This document shows, in pieces, positions 33,696-42,391 of a stretch of 64,000 nucleotides of DNA. Location of the stretch: the NCBI RefSeq assembly GCF_003626595.1, contig NZ_RBAK01000011.1, forward strand, positions 124,001-188,000, in the 5' to 3' direction. The notes under the pieces were generated by a model, which worked only from the letters and a program-made list of their open reading frames with translations, was not told where the DNA came from and searched no databases. The stretch comes from Micromonospora endolithica. GTDB taxonomy: Bacteria; Actinomycetota; Actinomycetes; Mycobacteriales; Micromonosporaceae. Position 1 is the stretch's first letter, and the number at the start of each line of letters is the position of its first letter. The position numbers and the translations under genes were made by a program.

Positions 33696-33875
33696 TCAGT
33701 CAAGTCGTTGCGGATTGTAACCACTGGTGATGCTCTCGGGATCCTCGACACGGCGCAGCAGCCGATTCATGATCGGACCGAGAATCTCCTGGTCATAGTC
33801 GGGAAGGTGGTCCAGCGACACACCCGCGAGGTCGACGAGTTCGGAGTCGACGTCGACAGCGTACGGTTGATTCAC
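33696..33875 (-). CDS. 59-residue candidate RiPP precursor upstream of the HExxH enzyme
   Basis: A GTG-initiated frame encodes an acidic peptide: NQPYAVDVDSELVDLAGVSL, then DHLPDYDQEILGPIMNRLLR, then RVEDPESITSGYNPQRLD. The middle has the pattern VDLxGxxLxxLxxxDxxxLxxxxxRLLRRVEDPES seen in leader regions of FxSxx-COOH-type precursors. The last nine residues, SGYNPQRLD, would be the core; they contain an aromatic residue followed by Asn but not FxSxx. Its stop is 22 bp before the enzyme start, which has its own GGAGG. The Shine-Dalgarno of the peptide itself is weak. It is below usual gene-calling length limits. Confidence 0.6.
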   Translation of the reverse strand: MNQPYAVDVDSELVDLAGVSLDHLPDYDQEILGPIMNRLLRRVEDPESITSGYNPQRLD

Positions 33876-34010
33876 GGGGAACCATTATCCACAGTCCACA
33901 GCCGTTTCCGCGCCCGTGCGCGACGGAAGAGAGGACGTGGCGTGGCGGGCCCGGTGGGGGCGCCGCCGACGGGACCGGCCGGGTCGCGCGGCGGTGCTAG
34001 CGTGGCGGCC

Positions 34011-35036
34011 GTGACCGGGACCGCGGTGGTGTTCGTGCACGGTTTCCTCTCCTCGCCGGCCGTCTGGTCGCGGTTCGCCGACCTGCTCCGCGCCGACGAG
34101 GACCTCCCCGACGTCGAGCCGTACCCCTTCGGGTACGAGTCGCCGCTGGTCCGGGTCCATCCGCTGCGCCGCGCTCCCACCATCGACGTGGTGGCCGACA
34201 GCCTGCGCACCTACCTCGCCCACGACCTCGCCGACTCCGCGCGGCTGGTGCTGGTCTCGCACAGTCAGGGCGGGCTGGTGATCCAACGCGCGCTGGCCCG
34301 GATGCTCGCGGAGAACAGCGACGAACTCGCCCGCATCCGGCTGGTGGTCATGTACGCCTGCCCGAACGCCGGCTCGGACCTCGGCCTGCCGGTACGCCGG
34401 CTGCTGCTGGGCGGCAACCCGCAGGAGGCGGAGCTACGACCGTTCCACACGGCGGTCCTGGACGCGCAGCGGGTGGTCCTGCACCGGCTCGTCGCGGTGC
34501 CCGACCCACCCGTGCGGTTGCTGGTCTACGCCGGAGAGAGCGACCGGGTGGTCACCCCCGTCTCGGCCCGCAGCGTGTGGCCCGAGGCCGGGGTGGTCCC
34601 CGGCGACCACTCCACGGTGATCCAGCCCGACTCGCCGCGGCACCGGTCGTACGTGGTGCTGCGGCACGCCCTGCTCGCGCTGCGCGCCGCCGACGGCGCC
34701 GGTGCGCCGGCCGGCCCGGGCCGGCCACCGCCGCCGGCCCCGGCGGACGGGTCGGGCGAACTCGTCGACCTGCTGCTGGCCGTGCCGGGGATGTACGACC
34801 CGGCTTTTCGCCAGCAGGTGTACGCCATGCTGCCCCCCGCGGTGCAGGCGCAGCTACCGCGCAACCCGGTCGTCCGGGTGGAGCTGATCGGCCTGACCCG
34901 GGTGCTCGTGGCCTATCGCCACCTGGGTGCCGGACGGGCCCTGGGTGCCGCCGTCACGGCGCTGGTGCCCGAGCATCCCGCCCTCGACAACCTGCTCGAC
35001 CGGCTCGCCGCACTGGACGTCCCACCCGGGGGCTGA
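34011..35036 (+). CDS. Alpha/beta hydrolase fused to a C-terminal effector-associated-like domain
   Basis: The 341-residue protein starts AVVFVHGFLSSPAVWSRFADLL, an oxyanion-hole loop. Its nucleophile is Ser85 in LVSHSQGGLVIQ, the acid probably in YAGESDRVV and the histidine in VVPGDHSTVI. After a Pro/Gly-rich linker (about 230-247), residues 247-335 form a helical domain (SGELVDLLLAVPGMYDPAFR, QQVYAMLPPAVQAQL, ALGAAVTALVPEH) similar to EAD2-type effector-associated domains. In vWA-MoxR conflict systems such domains tether effectors to the VMAP protein. A membrane-lipid or ester target would give toxicity; that is inference. Upstream starts (GTG 34002) are possible. Confidence 0.78.
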   Translation: MTGTAVVFVHGFLSSPAVWSRFADLLRADEDLPDVEPYPFGYESPLVRVHPLRRAPTIDVVADSLRTYLAHDLADSARLVLVSHSQGGLVIQRALARMLAENSDELARIRLVVMYACPNAGSDLGLPVRRLLLGGNPQEAELRPFHTAVLDAQRVVLHRLVAVPDPPVRLLVYAGESDRVVTPVSARSVWPEAGVVPGDHSTVIQPDSPRHRSYVVLRHALLALRAADGAGAPAGPGRPPPPAPADGSGELVDLLLAVPGMYDPAFRQQVYAMLPPAVQAQLPRNPVVRVELIGLTRVLVAYRHLGAGRALGAAVTALVPEHPALDNLLDRLAALDVPPGG

Positions 35037-35055
35037 CCCGCCGCCCCGGCCGCCC

Positions 35056-36165
35056 TCAGAGCGCGATCAGCTCCGTGGGGGTGGTGTTGAGCCGCTGGAC
35101 TCCCCGCGTCGCGCAGACCACGATGTCCTCGATGCGGGCGCCGTGCCGACCGGCGAGATAGATGCCGGGCTCGACGGAGAACGCCATCCCCGCCTCCAGC
35201 GGCCGCCGGTTGCCCGCCACGACGTACGGCTCCTCGTGGCCGTCCAGCCCGATGCCGTGGCCGGTGCGGTGCAGGAACGCGTCGCCGTACCCGGCGTCGG
35301 CGATGACGTCCCGGGCGACCGCGTCGACCGCCTCGGCCGACACGCCGGGTCGGATCGCCGCCACGGCCGCGCGCTGCGCCTCGTGCAGCACCGCGTAGTA
35401 GTCGGCGAACTCCGCCGGTGCCGGCCCACCGACGGTGTAGGTGCGGGTGCAGTCCGAGCGGTAGCCCGACGCCATGGTGCCCCCGATGTCCACCACCACC
35501 GGCTCGCCCGCCCCGATCGGCCGGTCCGAGGTGCCGTGGTGCGGGCTCGCGCCGTTCGGGCCGGCCGCCACGATGACGAAGTCGACCCGGACGTGGCCGG
35601 CCGCGCGGATCGCCGTGGCGATGTCGGCGGCCACCTCCGCCTCGGTCCGTCCCGGCCGCAGCCACTGCCCCATCCGCCGGTGCACCGCGTCGATCGCCGC
35701 GCCCGCCTCGGCGAGCGCCGCGACCTCCGCCGGGGACTTGCGGATCCGCAGCTCCCGCAGGACCTCGGAGGCGAGCCGCTGCGCGACGCCGGGCAGCGCC
35801 GCCCGCAGCGCGAGGACCTGCTCGGCCCACATCCGGTCGGCCAGCCCGACCGCCGCGACCGGCCCGCCGAGGGCGGCCACCACCAGGGGGTACGGGTCGG
35901 TGCCGTCGGCGTGGTCGACGACGCGTACGCCGGTGTCCGGCGCCGCCTCGGCCGCCGGCCGTTCCAGGGTGGGCACGATCAGCGTCGGCTCACCCTCGGC
36001 GGGCAGCACCAGGCAGGTCAGCCGTTCCCCTTCGTGCGCGTCGTAGCCGGTCAGGTAGCGCAGGTCCGATCCGGGGGTGAGCAGCAGCGCGTCCAGGCCG
36101 GCGGCGGCGGTCGCCCGCTGCGCCACGGCCAGCCGTCGCGCCGGGTACAGCGCCTCGTCTCCCAC
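35056..36165 (-). CDS. M24 family Xaa-Pro dipeptidase/aminopeptidase
   Basis: The 369-residue protein has a creatinase-like N-terminal domain and a pita-bread catalytic domain. The two-metal ligands are visible: Asp in VVDIGGTMASGYRSDCTRTY, His in RTGHGIGLDGHEEP, Glu in FSVEPGIYL and Glu in GARIEDIVV. It cleaves X-Pro bonds in the cytoplasm. It corresponds in position to PepE (Rv2089c) of M. tuberculosis, next to the exonuclease gene. Confidence 0.92.
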   Translation of the reverse strand: MGDEALYPARRLAVAQRATAAAGLDALLLTPGSDLRYLTGYDAHEGERLTCLVLPAEGEPTLIVPTLERPAAEAAPDTGVRVVDHADGTDPYPLVVAALGGPVAAVGLADRMWAEQVLALRAALPGVAQRLASEVLRELRIRKSPAEVAALAEAGAAIDAVHRRMGQWLRPGRTEAEVAADIATAIRAAGHVRVDFVIVAAGPNGASPHHGTSDRPIGAGEPVVVDIGGTMASGYRSDCTRTYTVGGPAPAEFADYYAVLHEAQRAAVAAIRPGVSAEAVDAVARDVIADAGYGDAFLHRTGHGIGLDGHEEPYVVAGNRRPLEAGMAFSVEPGIYLAGRHGARIEDIVVCATRGVQRLNTTPTELIAL

Positions 36166-36334
36166 CCGAACAGCGTAACGGTGGTCCGGCGGCGGACCCG
36201 CCCCGTCGACACGTGTCCGCGTTCCACCGCCGGGGCGGTGCCGCCGCGGCTAGCCTGACCGTGGGCTCGTCGACGCCGAGGGCCCGACCCTGGGCCCGCC
36301 ACGGTGGCCGGCCACGCCCGGAAGGACCGACCAG

Positions 36335-36559
36335 GTGGCCGCAGAGGACCGCAACCGCACGCCGGCACGGCGGTGGCTGCTCTGGTCCGGGATCCTGGCC
36401 CTGGCCGGGCTGGTCCTGCTGGTCGTCGGGCTGACCGTCGCCGACGGCGTCGCCGCGTGGATCGAGGTGACCCTCGCGATCGTGCTGCTGCTGGCCAGCT
36501 ACGGCGTGCAGTACCTGGCCCGCCGCGAGTCCCTGTACGCCGACGACCAGCCCCGCTGA
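36335..36559 (+). CDS. Small two-helix membrane protein
   Basis: The 74-residue product from a GTG has hydrophobic segments at about 14-35 and 40-62 (WLLWSGILALAGLVLLVVGL, IEVTLAIVLLLASYGVQYL) and a polar C-terminus. AAGGACC before the start is a plausible ribosome-binding site. No family was recognised. It lies between the backbone peptidase and exonuclease genes. Confidence 0.6.
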   Translation: MAAEDRNRTPARRWLLWSGILALAGLVLLVVGLTVADGVAAWIEVTLAIVLLLASYGVQYLARRESLYADDQPR

Positions 36560-36621
36560 GCGCCACCCCGATCAGGCCCGCCGGCCCGTGTTCGTCGGTG
36601 CCGTGTGCCAGGCTGTCGGAC

Positions 36622-37542
36622 GTGGCACACCGACCCCCGATCCTGCTCATCGACGCGCCCAGCCTCTACTTCCGGGCCTACTTCGGCATCCCCGAGTCGG
36701 CCGCCAAGGCGACCGACGGCAGCCCGGTCAACGCGGTGCGCGGTTTCCTGGACATGCTGGCCCAGCTCATCCGCACCCGCCGGCCCGACCGGATGGTCTG
36801 CGCGATGGACCACGACTGGCGGCCCGACTGGCGGGTGGCGCTGCTTCCGTCGTACAAGGCGCACCGGGTCGCCCCGGAGGGCGGCGAGGTCGTACCGGAC
36901 ACGCTGAGCCCGCAGGTGCCGGTCATCCTGGAGGTTCTGGACGCCGTCGGCATCACCGCCGTCGGTGCGACCGGTTACGAGGCCGACGACGTGCTCGGCA
37001 CCCTCGCGGTGACCCAACCCGGGCCGGTCGAGGTGGTCTCCGGCGACCGCGACCTGTTCCAGCTGGTCGACGACACCCGGCCGGTCCGCCTGCTCTACGT
37101 GGGGCGCGGGGTGGCCAAGCTGGACGACTGCGACGACGCCGCGGTGCGCGCCCGCTACGGCGTGCCGGCCGACCGCTACGCCGACTTCGCCGCCCTGCGC
37201 GGCGACCCCAGCGACGGCCTGCCCGGGGTGGCCGGGGTCGGCGAGAAGACCGCCGCCCGGCTGATCGAGCGCTACGGCGACATCGCCGGTGTCCTCGCCG
37301 CGCTGGACGATCCGGGCTCCGCCTTCGCCCCGGGGCTGCGGGCCAAGCTGGCCGCCGCGCGGGACTACCTGGCGGTCGCCCCGAAGGTCGTCCGGGTGGC
37401 CCTGGACGTGCCGCTGCCGGACCTGCCCACCGCGTTGCCGGTGGCACCGGCCGACCCGGACCGGCTGCTGGAGTTGGCCGCCGAGTGGAACCTGGCCGGC
37501 TCGGCCCGCCGACTGGTCGACGCCCTGGCCCTGCGCAATTGA
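36622..37542 (+). CDS. Stand-alone 5'-3' exonuclease (Pol I-like FEN domain)
   Basis: The 306-residue protein has the FEN/5'-nuclease metal-binding blocks: ILLIDAPSLYFRAYFG, MVCAMDHDWRPDWR with YKAHR, GYEADDVLGTLA and VVSGDRDLFQLVDD. The H3TH DNA-binding turn is GLPGVAGVGEKTAARLIERYG. It equals the nuclease domain of DNA polymerase I without the polymerase, the counterpart of Rv2090. It removes RNA primers or flaps. The GTG at 36622 fits the family start. Confidence 0.93.
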   Translation: MAHRPPILLIDAPSLYFRAYFGIPESAAKATDGSPVNAVRGFLDMLAQLIRTRRPDRMVCAMDHDWRPDWRVALLPSYKAHRVAPEGGEVVPDTLSPQVPVILEVLDAVGITAVGATGYEADDVLGTLAVTQPGPVEVVSGDRDLFQLVDDTRPVRLLYVGRGVAKLDDCDDAAVRARYGVPADRYADFAALRGDPSDGLPGVAGVGEKTAARLIERYGDIAGVLAALDDPGSAFAPGLRAKLAAARDYLAVAPKVVRVALDVPLPDLPTALPVAPADPDRLLELAAEWNLAGSARRLVDALALRN

Positions 37543-37561
37543 TCCACTCGACTCCGATGAC

Positions 37562-37594
37562 GTCGGGGTGTCAGGAGCGACCTGTCACCCCGAC
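37562..37594. terminator. Terminator between exonuclease and MHYT genes
   Basis: GTCGGGGTG (37562-37570) and CACCCCGAC (37586-37594) pair. Inside, CAGG/CCTG extends the stem past one T-T mismatch around an AGCGA loop. It stands between convergent genes. Confidence 0.75.
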
Positions 37595-37653
37595 CTCACT
37601 GACGTCAGGATGATTGTGCCGGGACGGCCTCCGGGCGAGGCGGACGCGCCCGG

Positions 37654-38541
37654 TCAGCGGGGCGGGGTGTCCCGGCGGGACGGGAACGGGGTGCCGGCGC
37701 CGAACGTCGACCGTGCCCGCAGCCCGACCGGGTCCGCCGCCGGTGGCGCCGGCGACATCGGCTCCTCCGGGGGATCGATCCGCCGGCCGTCCAGGTAGGC
37801 GGCGGCGGCCCGGTCCTCGTCGGTCGGGGCGGCGAGCAGCGCGTACACCAGGCCGACCACCACGAAGATCACCGCCAGGATGATCGGCACCAGCAGGGTG
37901 CTGACCTCGGCGCCGGTGACCTCGCCGCGCTGCTCGTGCAGGTGCACCGACAGCGCGCTCATCCCGGTGAAGTGCATGCCGTTGACCGCGATGCCCATGA
38001 CCAGCGCCGAGGCGAAGATCGCCAGTCCGCGCCGGACGGTCACCGCGAGCCAGAGCGCCACCGTGGCGGCGACCACCGCGATCACGACCGACAGGATCAC
38101 CCGGGTCTGGTCGTAGCGGAGGCTGCCGTTCAGCCGCATCGCCGCCATGCCGGTGTAGTGCATCGCGGCCACCCCGGCGCCGGTGAACAGGCCACCGACG
38201 GCGATGCGCGGCACCGACACCCGGCCGGTGCCGACGATGGCCAGGCCGATCCCGACCGCGCCGATCGCGAAGGCCGCGCTGGCCACGGTGACCGGCACGT
38301 CGTACCGGATGCGGGTGCCGTCCACGGCGAAGCCCAGCATCGCCATGAAGTGCATGGTCCAGATCGCGGTGCCGCCGAGCGCCAGGGCCGCGAGCGTGCC
38401 CCACAGCGCGCGCTGCCCCGGCGTCTGCGCGGTGCGGATCCGGCCGGCGCAGACCAGGCCCAGGCACGAGCCCAGCACCGACAGCGCGTAACTCAGCGCG
38501 GGCGTGATCCACCCGTACTCGAAGTGATTGATCTCCGCCAC
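37654..38541 (-). CDS. MHYT-domain membrane sensor protein
   Basis: From the GTG at 38541 the product is 295 residues with seven hydrophobic helices. The three MHYT-type motifs are present: TMHFMAM near residue 62, AMHYTGM near 128 and GMHFTGM near 190. This domain is proposed to bind copper and sense a diatomic gas or redox state. There is no attached GGDEF or kinase domain, only a 60-residue polar C-terminal tail, so output must pass through another protein. It is in the position of membrane protein Rv2091c. Confidence 0.88.
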   Translation of the reverse strand: MAEINHFEYGWITPALSYALSVLGSCLGLVCAGRIRTAQTPGQRALWGTLAALALGGTAIWTMHFMAMLGFAVDGTRIRYDVPVTVASAAFAIGAVGIGLAIVGTGRVSVPRIAVGGLFTGAGVAAMHYTGMAAMRLNGSLRYDQTRVILSVVIAVVAATVALWLAVTVRRGLAIFASALVMGIAVNGMHFTGMSALSVHLHEQRGEVTGAEVSTLLVPIILAVIFVVVGLVYALLAAPTDEDRAAAAYLDGRRIDPPEEPMSPAPPAADPVGLRARSTFGAGTPFPSRRDTPPR

Positions 38542-38707
38542 GGCGGTCGTCCCCCCAGACAAGGTACTGGCGCGTAACACCGCGCCGCAGACATGATCGG
38601 GGACCCTCTGACCAGGCGCAACACCGCCCCCCGGGCATTTCGGCCGGTGGCGTCGCGGTGACCGTGTGATGCGTCGATTTCCGAGCGCCGGTGACCGAAA
38701 GTGATTA

Positions 38708-41503
38708 TCAGGCGGGGGTGTGGTAGGACAGCACGCCCCGGTTGACGGCCGCTATCGCCTGCCGTGCGGTGGCGCGCAGCTCCGCCGAGGCACCGCCGGA
38801 GTCGGCGAGCTGGCCGAGCAGGTCGACGACCTGTCGCGCCCAGCGGACGAAGTCGCCCGCCGGCATCTCGCCGTCGATCTCGTGGCCGCTGCCGAGCACC
38901 TTGGCCAGCGCCTCACCCCGCGCCCACCGGTAGACCGGCCAGGCGAACCCCAGGTCCGGCTCGCGGGTGACGGTCAGCCCGCGCGCCGCCTCGTCGGCCT
39001 CGATCTCGCTCCACAGCTTGAACGTGGCGTCGACCGCGTCGGCCACCCCGCCCCGCGGCAGCGACGCCCGCTCGTCGACGTCCCGCCGCGCCTCGAAGAC
39101 GACCACCGACACCGCCGCCGCCAGCTCCGCCGGGGACAACCCGTTCCAGACGCCCCGGCGCAGGCACTCGGCGACCAGCAGGTCCGCCTCGGTCCAGATC
39201 CGGCCGAGCATCCGGCCGGCGTCGGTCACCGTGCCGTCGGCCCCGAGGTAGCCGCGTGCGGTGAGCAGCGCGACGATCCGGTCGAAGGTACGGGCCAGCG
39301 AGCCGGTCCGCCCGGCCACCCGCTGCCGGAGTTCCTCGGTGTCCTTCTCCAGCCGGCGGCGACGCTCGGCCCAGCGGGCGTGTTCCTCCCGGTCCGGGCA
39401 GGCGTGGCAGGGGTGCCGGCGCAGTTCGGCGCGGAACTGGCTGAGCTGGTGGTCCTCGCCGGTGGACTGCCGGGACCGGCCGCCCCGGCGACCGCCGTGC
39501 CGGTCCAGGCCGGTGCCGCTGACCTCGGCGGCCAGGTCCCGGCGGGCGGCCGGGGAACGGTGGTTGAAGTGCTTGGGCACGCGGATCCGGGCGAGCACCT
39601 CGGCGGGCGTGGTGAAGTCGCCGGGGGTGACCCGGCCGGCCCACCGGTCCTGGGTGAGCACCAGCGGGCGGGGTTCACCGAAGCCGCCGGTGGCCGGGTC
39701 GAGCACCACGGCGAGTCCGGCCCGCCGGCCGGACGGCACCCGGATCACGTCGCCGACCCGCAGCCGCTCCAGCGACGCCACCGCCGCCGCCTTGCGCTGG
39801 TGCTGCCCCTGCCGGGCGATGGCCCGCTCCCGGTCGGCGATGGCCACCCGCAGCGCGAAGTACTCGTCGAAGTCGCCGTGGTGGCAGGCCGCCTCGACGC
39901 CGTACGCCTCGATGGTCTCGGTGTTGCGCTGCACCTGCCGGGCCAGGCCGACCACCGACCGGTCGGCCTGGAACTGCGCGAACGAGGACTCCAGCAGCGC
40001 GCGGGCCGGCTCCGCGCCGACCGAGCCGACCAGGTTGACCGCCATGTTGTACGACGGGCGGAAGCTGGACCGCAACGGATAGGTCCGGGTGGAGGCGAGA
40101 CCCGCCACGTGCCGGGGGTCGGTCTCCGGGGACCACACCACCACGGCGTGCCCCTCCACGTCGATGCCCCGCCGGCCGGCGCGGCCGGTGAGCTGGGTGT
40201 ACTCCCCCGGCGTCAGGTCGACGTGCGCCTCGCCGTTGTACTTGACCAGCCGTTCCAGCACCACGCAGCGGGCCGGCATGTTGATGCCCAGCGCCAGGGT
40301 CTCGGTGGCGAAGACCGCCTTGACCAGGCCGCGGACGAACAGCTCCTCGACGACCTCCTTGAACACCGGCAGCATGCCGGCGTGGTGCGCGGCCAGGCCG
40401 CGCTCCAGCCCGTCGAGCCACTCCCAGTAGCCCAGCACCGACAGGTCCTCGCCGGGGATCGCGGTCACCCGCGACTCGACCACCCGCCGGATCTCGGCCC
40501 GTTCCTCCGGTGAGGTGAGCCGGAGCCCGGCGGCGAGGCACTGCTGCACGGCGGCGGCGCAGCCGGCCCGGCTGAAGATGAACAGGATCGCCGGCAGCAG
40601 ACCCTCGCGGTCGAGCCGGTCGACGATGTCCGGGCGCATCGGCCCGCGCCAGCGCGGCCCCCGCCGGCCCCCGCCGGGGCCGGCGCTGCGCCCCTCGCCC
40701 AGCTCCAGGCGGCGCACCGTGTCCCGGGTGTAGCGCAGCAGCTCCGGGTGCACGTCGTGCTTGCGGGCCGCGTCGGCGTCGTGGAACAGGTCGAACATCC
40801 GCTTGCCGACCAGCATGTGCTGCCACAGCGGCACCGGCCGGTGCTCGCTGACCACCACCGTCGTCTCGCCGCGCACGGTGACCAGCCAGTCGGCGAACTC
40901 CTCGGCGTTGGAGACGGTGGCCGACAGCGAGACCAGGGTGACCGAGGCGGGCAGGTGGATGATCACCTCTTCCCAGACCCCGCCGCGGAACCGGTCGGCG
41001 AGGTAGTGCACCTCGTCCATCACCACGTACGCCAGGCCCTCCAGGGTGGCCGACCCGGCATAGAGCATGTTGCGCAGCACCTCGGTGGTCATCACCACCA
41101 CGGGCGCGTCGCCGTTGATGGCGTTGTCGCCGGTGAGCAGCCCGACGTGCGCCGCGCCGTACCGTTGGACCAGGTCGTGGTACTTCTGGTTGGACAGCGC
41201 CTTGATCGGCGTGGTGTAGAAACACTTGCGCCGGACCGCCGGGGCACCGTCGGCGGGCGCCGGCGCCGCCGGGGCGCCCCGCAACGCCAGGTGTACGGCG
41301 AACTCGCCGACCACGGTCTTGCCGGCGCCGGTCGGGGCGCACACCAGCACGCCGCTGCCCCGCTCCAGGGCCTGGCACGCCTCCCGCTGGAAGTCGTCGA
41401 GGTCGAACCCCAGGTCCAGGGCGAACTCGTCCAGCGCCGGAAACTGGGAGGCCTGCGCGGCCCGGCGGCGCGCCGCGGCGTACCGCTCGGCGGGGCTCGA
41501 CAT
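38708..41503 (-). CDS. helY: Ski2-like DEAD/DEVH-box helicase HelY
   Basis: The 931-residue protein has Q-motif region FALDLGFDLDDFQREAC, Walker A CAPTGAGKTVV, DEVH box VVMDEVHYLADRFRG, motif III SLSATVSN and motif VI QLTGRAGRRGID. The C-terminal half has the Ski2/Mtr4-like DSHCT domain and a Cys-containing insert (HPCHACPDREEH). It probably unwinds RNA or branched DNA. helY next to tatC-tatA is conserved in many actinobacteria; here about 10 kb of other genes separate them. It is divergent from the HAD gene. Confidence 0.94.
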   Translation of the reverse strand: MSSPAERYAAARRRAAQASQFPALDEFALDLGFDLDDFQREACQALERGSGVLVCAPTGAGKTVVGEFAVHLALRGAPAAPAPADGAPAVRRKCFYTTPIKALSNQKYHDLVQRYGAAHVGLLTGDNAINGDAPVVVMTTEVLRNMLYAGSATLEGLAYVVMDEVHYLADRFRGGVWEEVIIHLPASVTLVSLSATVSNAEEFADWLVTVRGETTVVVSEHRPVPLWQHMLVGKRMFDLFHDADAARKHDVHPELLRYTRDTVRRLELGEGRSAGPGGGRRGPRWRGPMRPDIVDRLDREGLLPAILFIFSRAGCAAAVQQCLAAGLRLTSPEERAEIRRVVESRVTAIPGEDLSVLGYWEWLDGLERGLAAHHAGMLPVFKEVVEELFVRGLVKAVFATETLALGINMPARCVVLERLVKYNGEAHVDLTPGEYTQLTGRAGRRGIDVEGHAVVVWSPETDPRHVAGLASTRTYPLRSSFRPSYNMAVNLVGSVGAEPARALLESSFAQFQADRSVVGLARQVQRNTETIEAYGVEAACHHGDFDEYFALRVAIADRERAIARQGQHQRKAAAVASLERLRVGDVIRVPSGRRAGLAVVLDPATGGFGEPRPLVLTQDRWAGRVTPGDFTTPAEVLARIRVPKHFNHRSPAARRDLAAEVSGTGLDRHGGRRGGRSRQSTGEDHQLSQFRAELRRHPCHACPDREEHARWAERRRRLEKDTEELRQRVAGRTGSLARTFDRIVALLTARGYLGADGTVTDAGRMLGRIWTEADLLVAECLRRGVWNGLSPAELAAAVSVVVFEARRDVDERASLPRGGVADAVDATFKLWSEIEADEAARGLTVTREPDLGFAWPVYRWARGEALAKVLGSGHEIDGEMPAGDFVRWARQVVDLLGQLADSGGASAELRATARQAIAAVNRGVLSYHTPA

Positions 41504-41589
41504 GTGACCAAGGTTAGTGCGTGCCGTCGCGGGGCACCCGGCAAGGCCGTCCGGACCGGCCGTCCGGGGCGGTCGGTAGGGTGCACGAC

Positions 41590-42366
41590 GTGCCGGACCC
41601 TACCGAACCGACCCAGACACCCGCCCCCGGCGGCGCCGACGTCGTCGCCGGTGCGGGGGCCACTCGCCGGCCCGTGGCGGGCGTGCTCTTCGACTTCCAC
41701 GGCACCCTCGCCCAGGTGGAGGACCCGCGCGCCTGGGTGACCGCCGCGGCGGCGGCGTGCGGGGTCGAGGTGGAACGGGCCCGGGCGACCGCGCTGGCCG
41801 ACCGGCTGCTCACCGCCGGCCGGGCGGGTGGGCCGCTGCCGGCCCGGGTGCCGCCCCGGCTGGCCGAGCTGTGGGCCGACCGGGACCTCTACCCGCACGC
41901 CCACCGGGGCGCGTACACCGGTCTGGCCGAGACCGTGGACGCCGGCATCGACGGTTTCGCCGAGGCGCTCTACGACCGGCTGCTGGTCCCCGAGGGTTGG
42001 GTGCCGTACCCGGACACCGCGCCGACGCTCGCCGCGCTGCGCGAGGCCGGGGTGCGGGTGGCGGTGGTGAGCAACATCGGCTTCGACATCCGGCCCCTGT
42101 TCGCCGCCTGGGGGCTGGCCGACCTGGTCGACGCGTTCGTGCTGTCGTACGAGGTGGGGCGCTGCAAGCCGGACCCGGGGATCTTCCTGCGCGCCTGCGC
42201 GATGATCGGTGTGGAGCCGGAGCGGACGCTGATGGTGGGCGACACGCCGGCCGACGCGGGCGCGGTCGCCGCCGGCTGCGCGGTGCTGGTGCTGCCGGCG
42301 GCCGACGCGGGCGTCGCCAACGGCCTCGGCGGCGCCCTCGACCTGGCCGGCGTCAAGGAACGCTGA
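41590..42366 (+). CDS. HAD-superfamily hydrolase with altered motif I
   Basis: The 258-residue protein has HAD motif I as VLFDFHGTLAQ, motif II VVSNIGFD, motif III Lys in RCKPDPGIF and motif IV MVGDTPADAGA. In motif I the second aspartate of DxDGT, the general acid/base, is replaced by His (DFHGT). Such variants occur in some actinobacterial HADs but may have altered phosphatase activity. The N-terminal 30 residues are Pro/Ala-rich. Starts at GTG 41581 or 41590 are both possible. Confidence 0.87.
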   Translation: MPDPTEPTQTPAPGGADVVAGAGATRRPVAGVLFDFHGTLAQVEDPRAWVTAAAAACGVEVERARATALADRLLTAGRAGGPLPARVPPRLAELWADRDLYPHAHRGAYTGLAETVDAGIDGFAEALYDRLLVPEGWVPYPDTAPTLAALREAGVRVAVVSNIGFDIRPLFAAWGLADLVDAFVLSYEVGRCKPDPGIFLRACAMIGVEPERTLMVGDTPADAGAVAAGCAVLVLPAADAGVANGLGGALDLAGVKER

Positions 42367-42391
42367 CCCCCGCCGGGCGGCCAGCTCGCCG

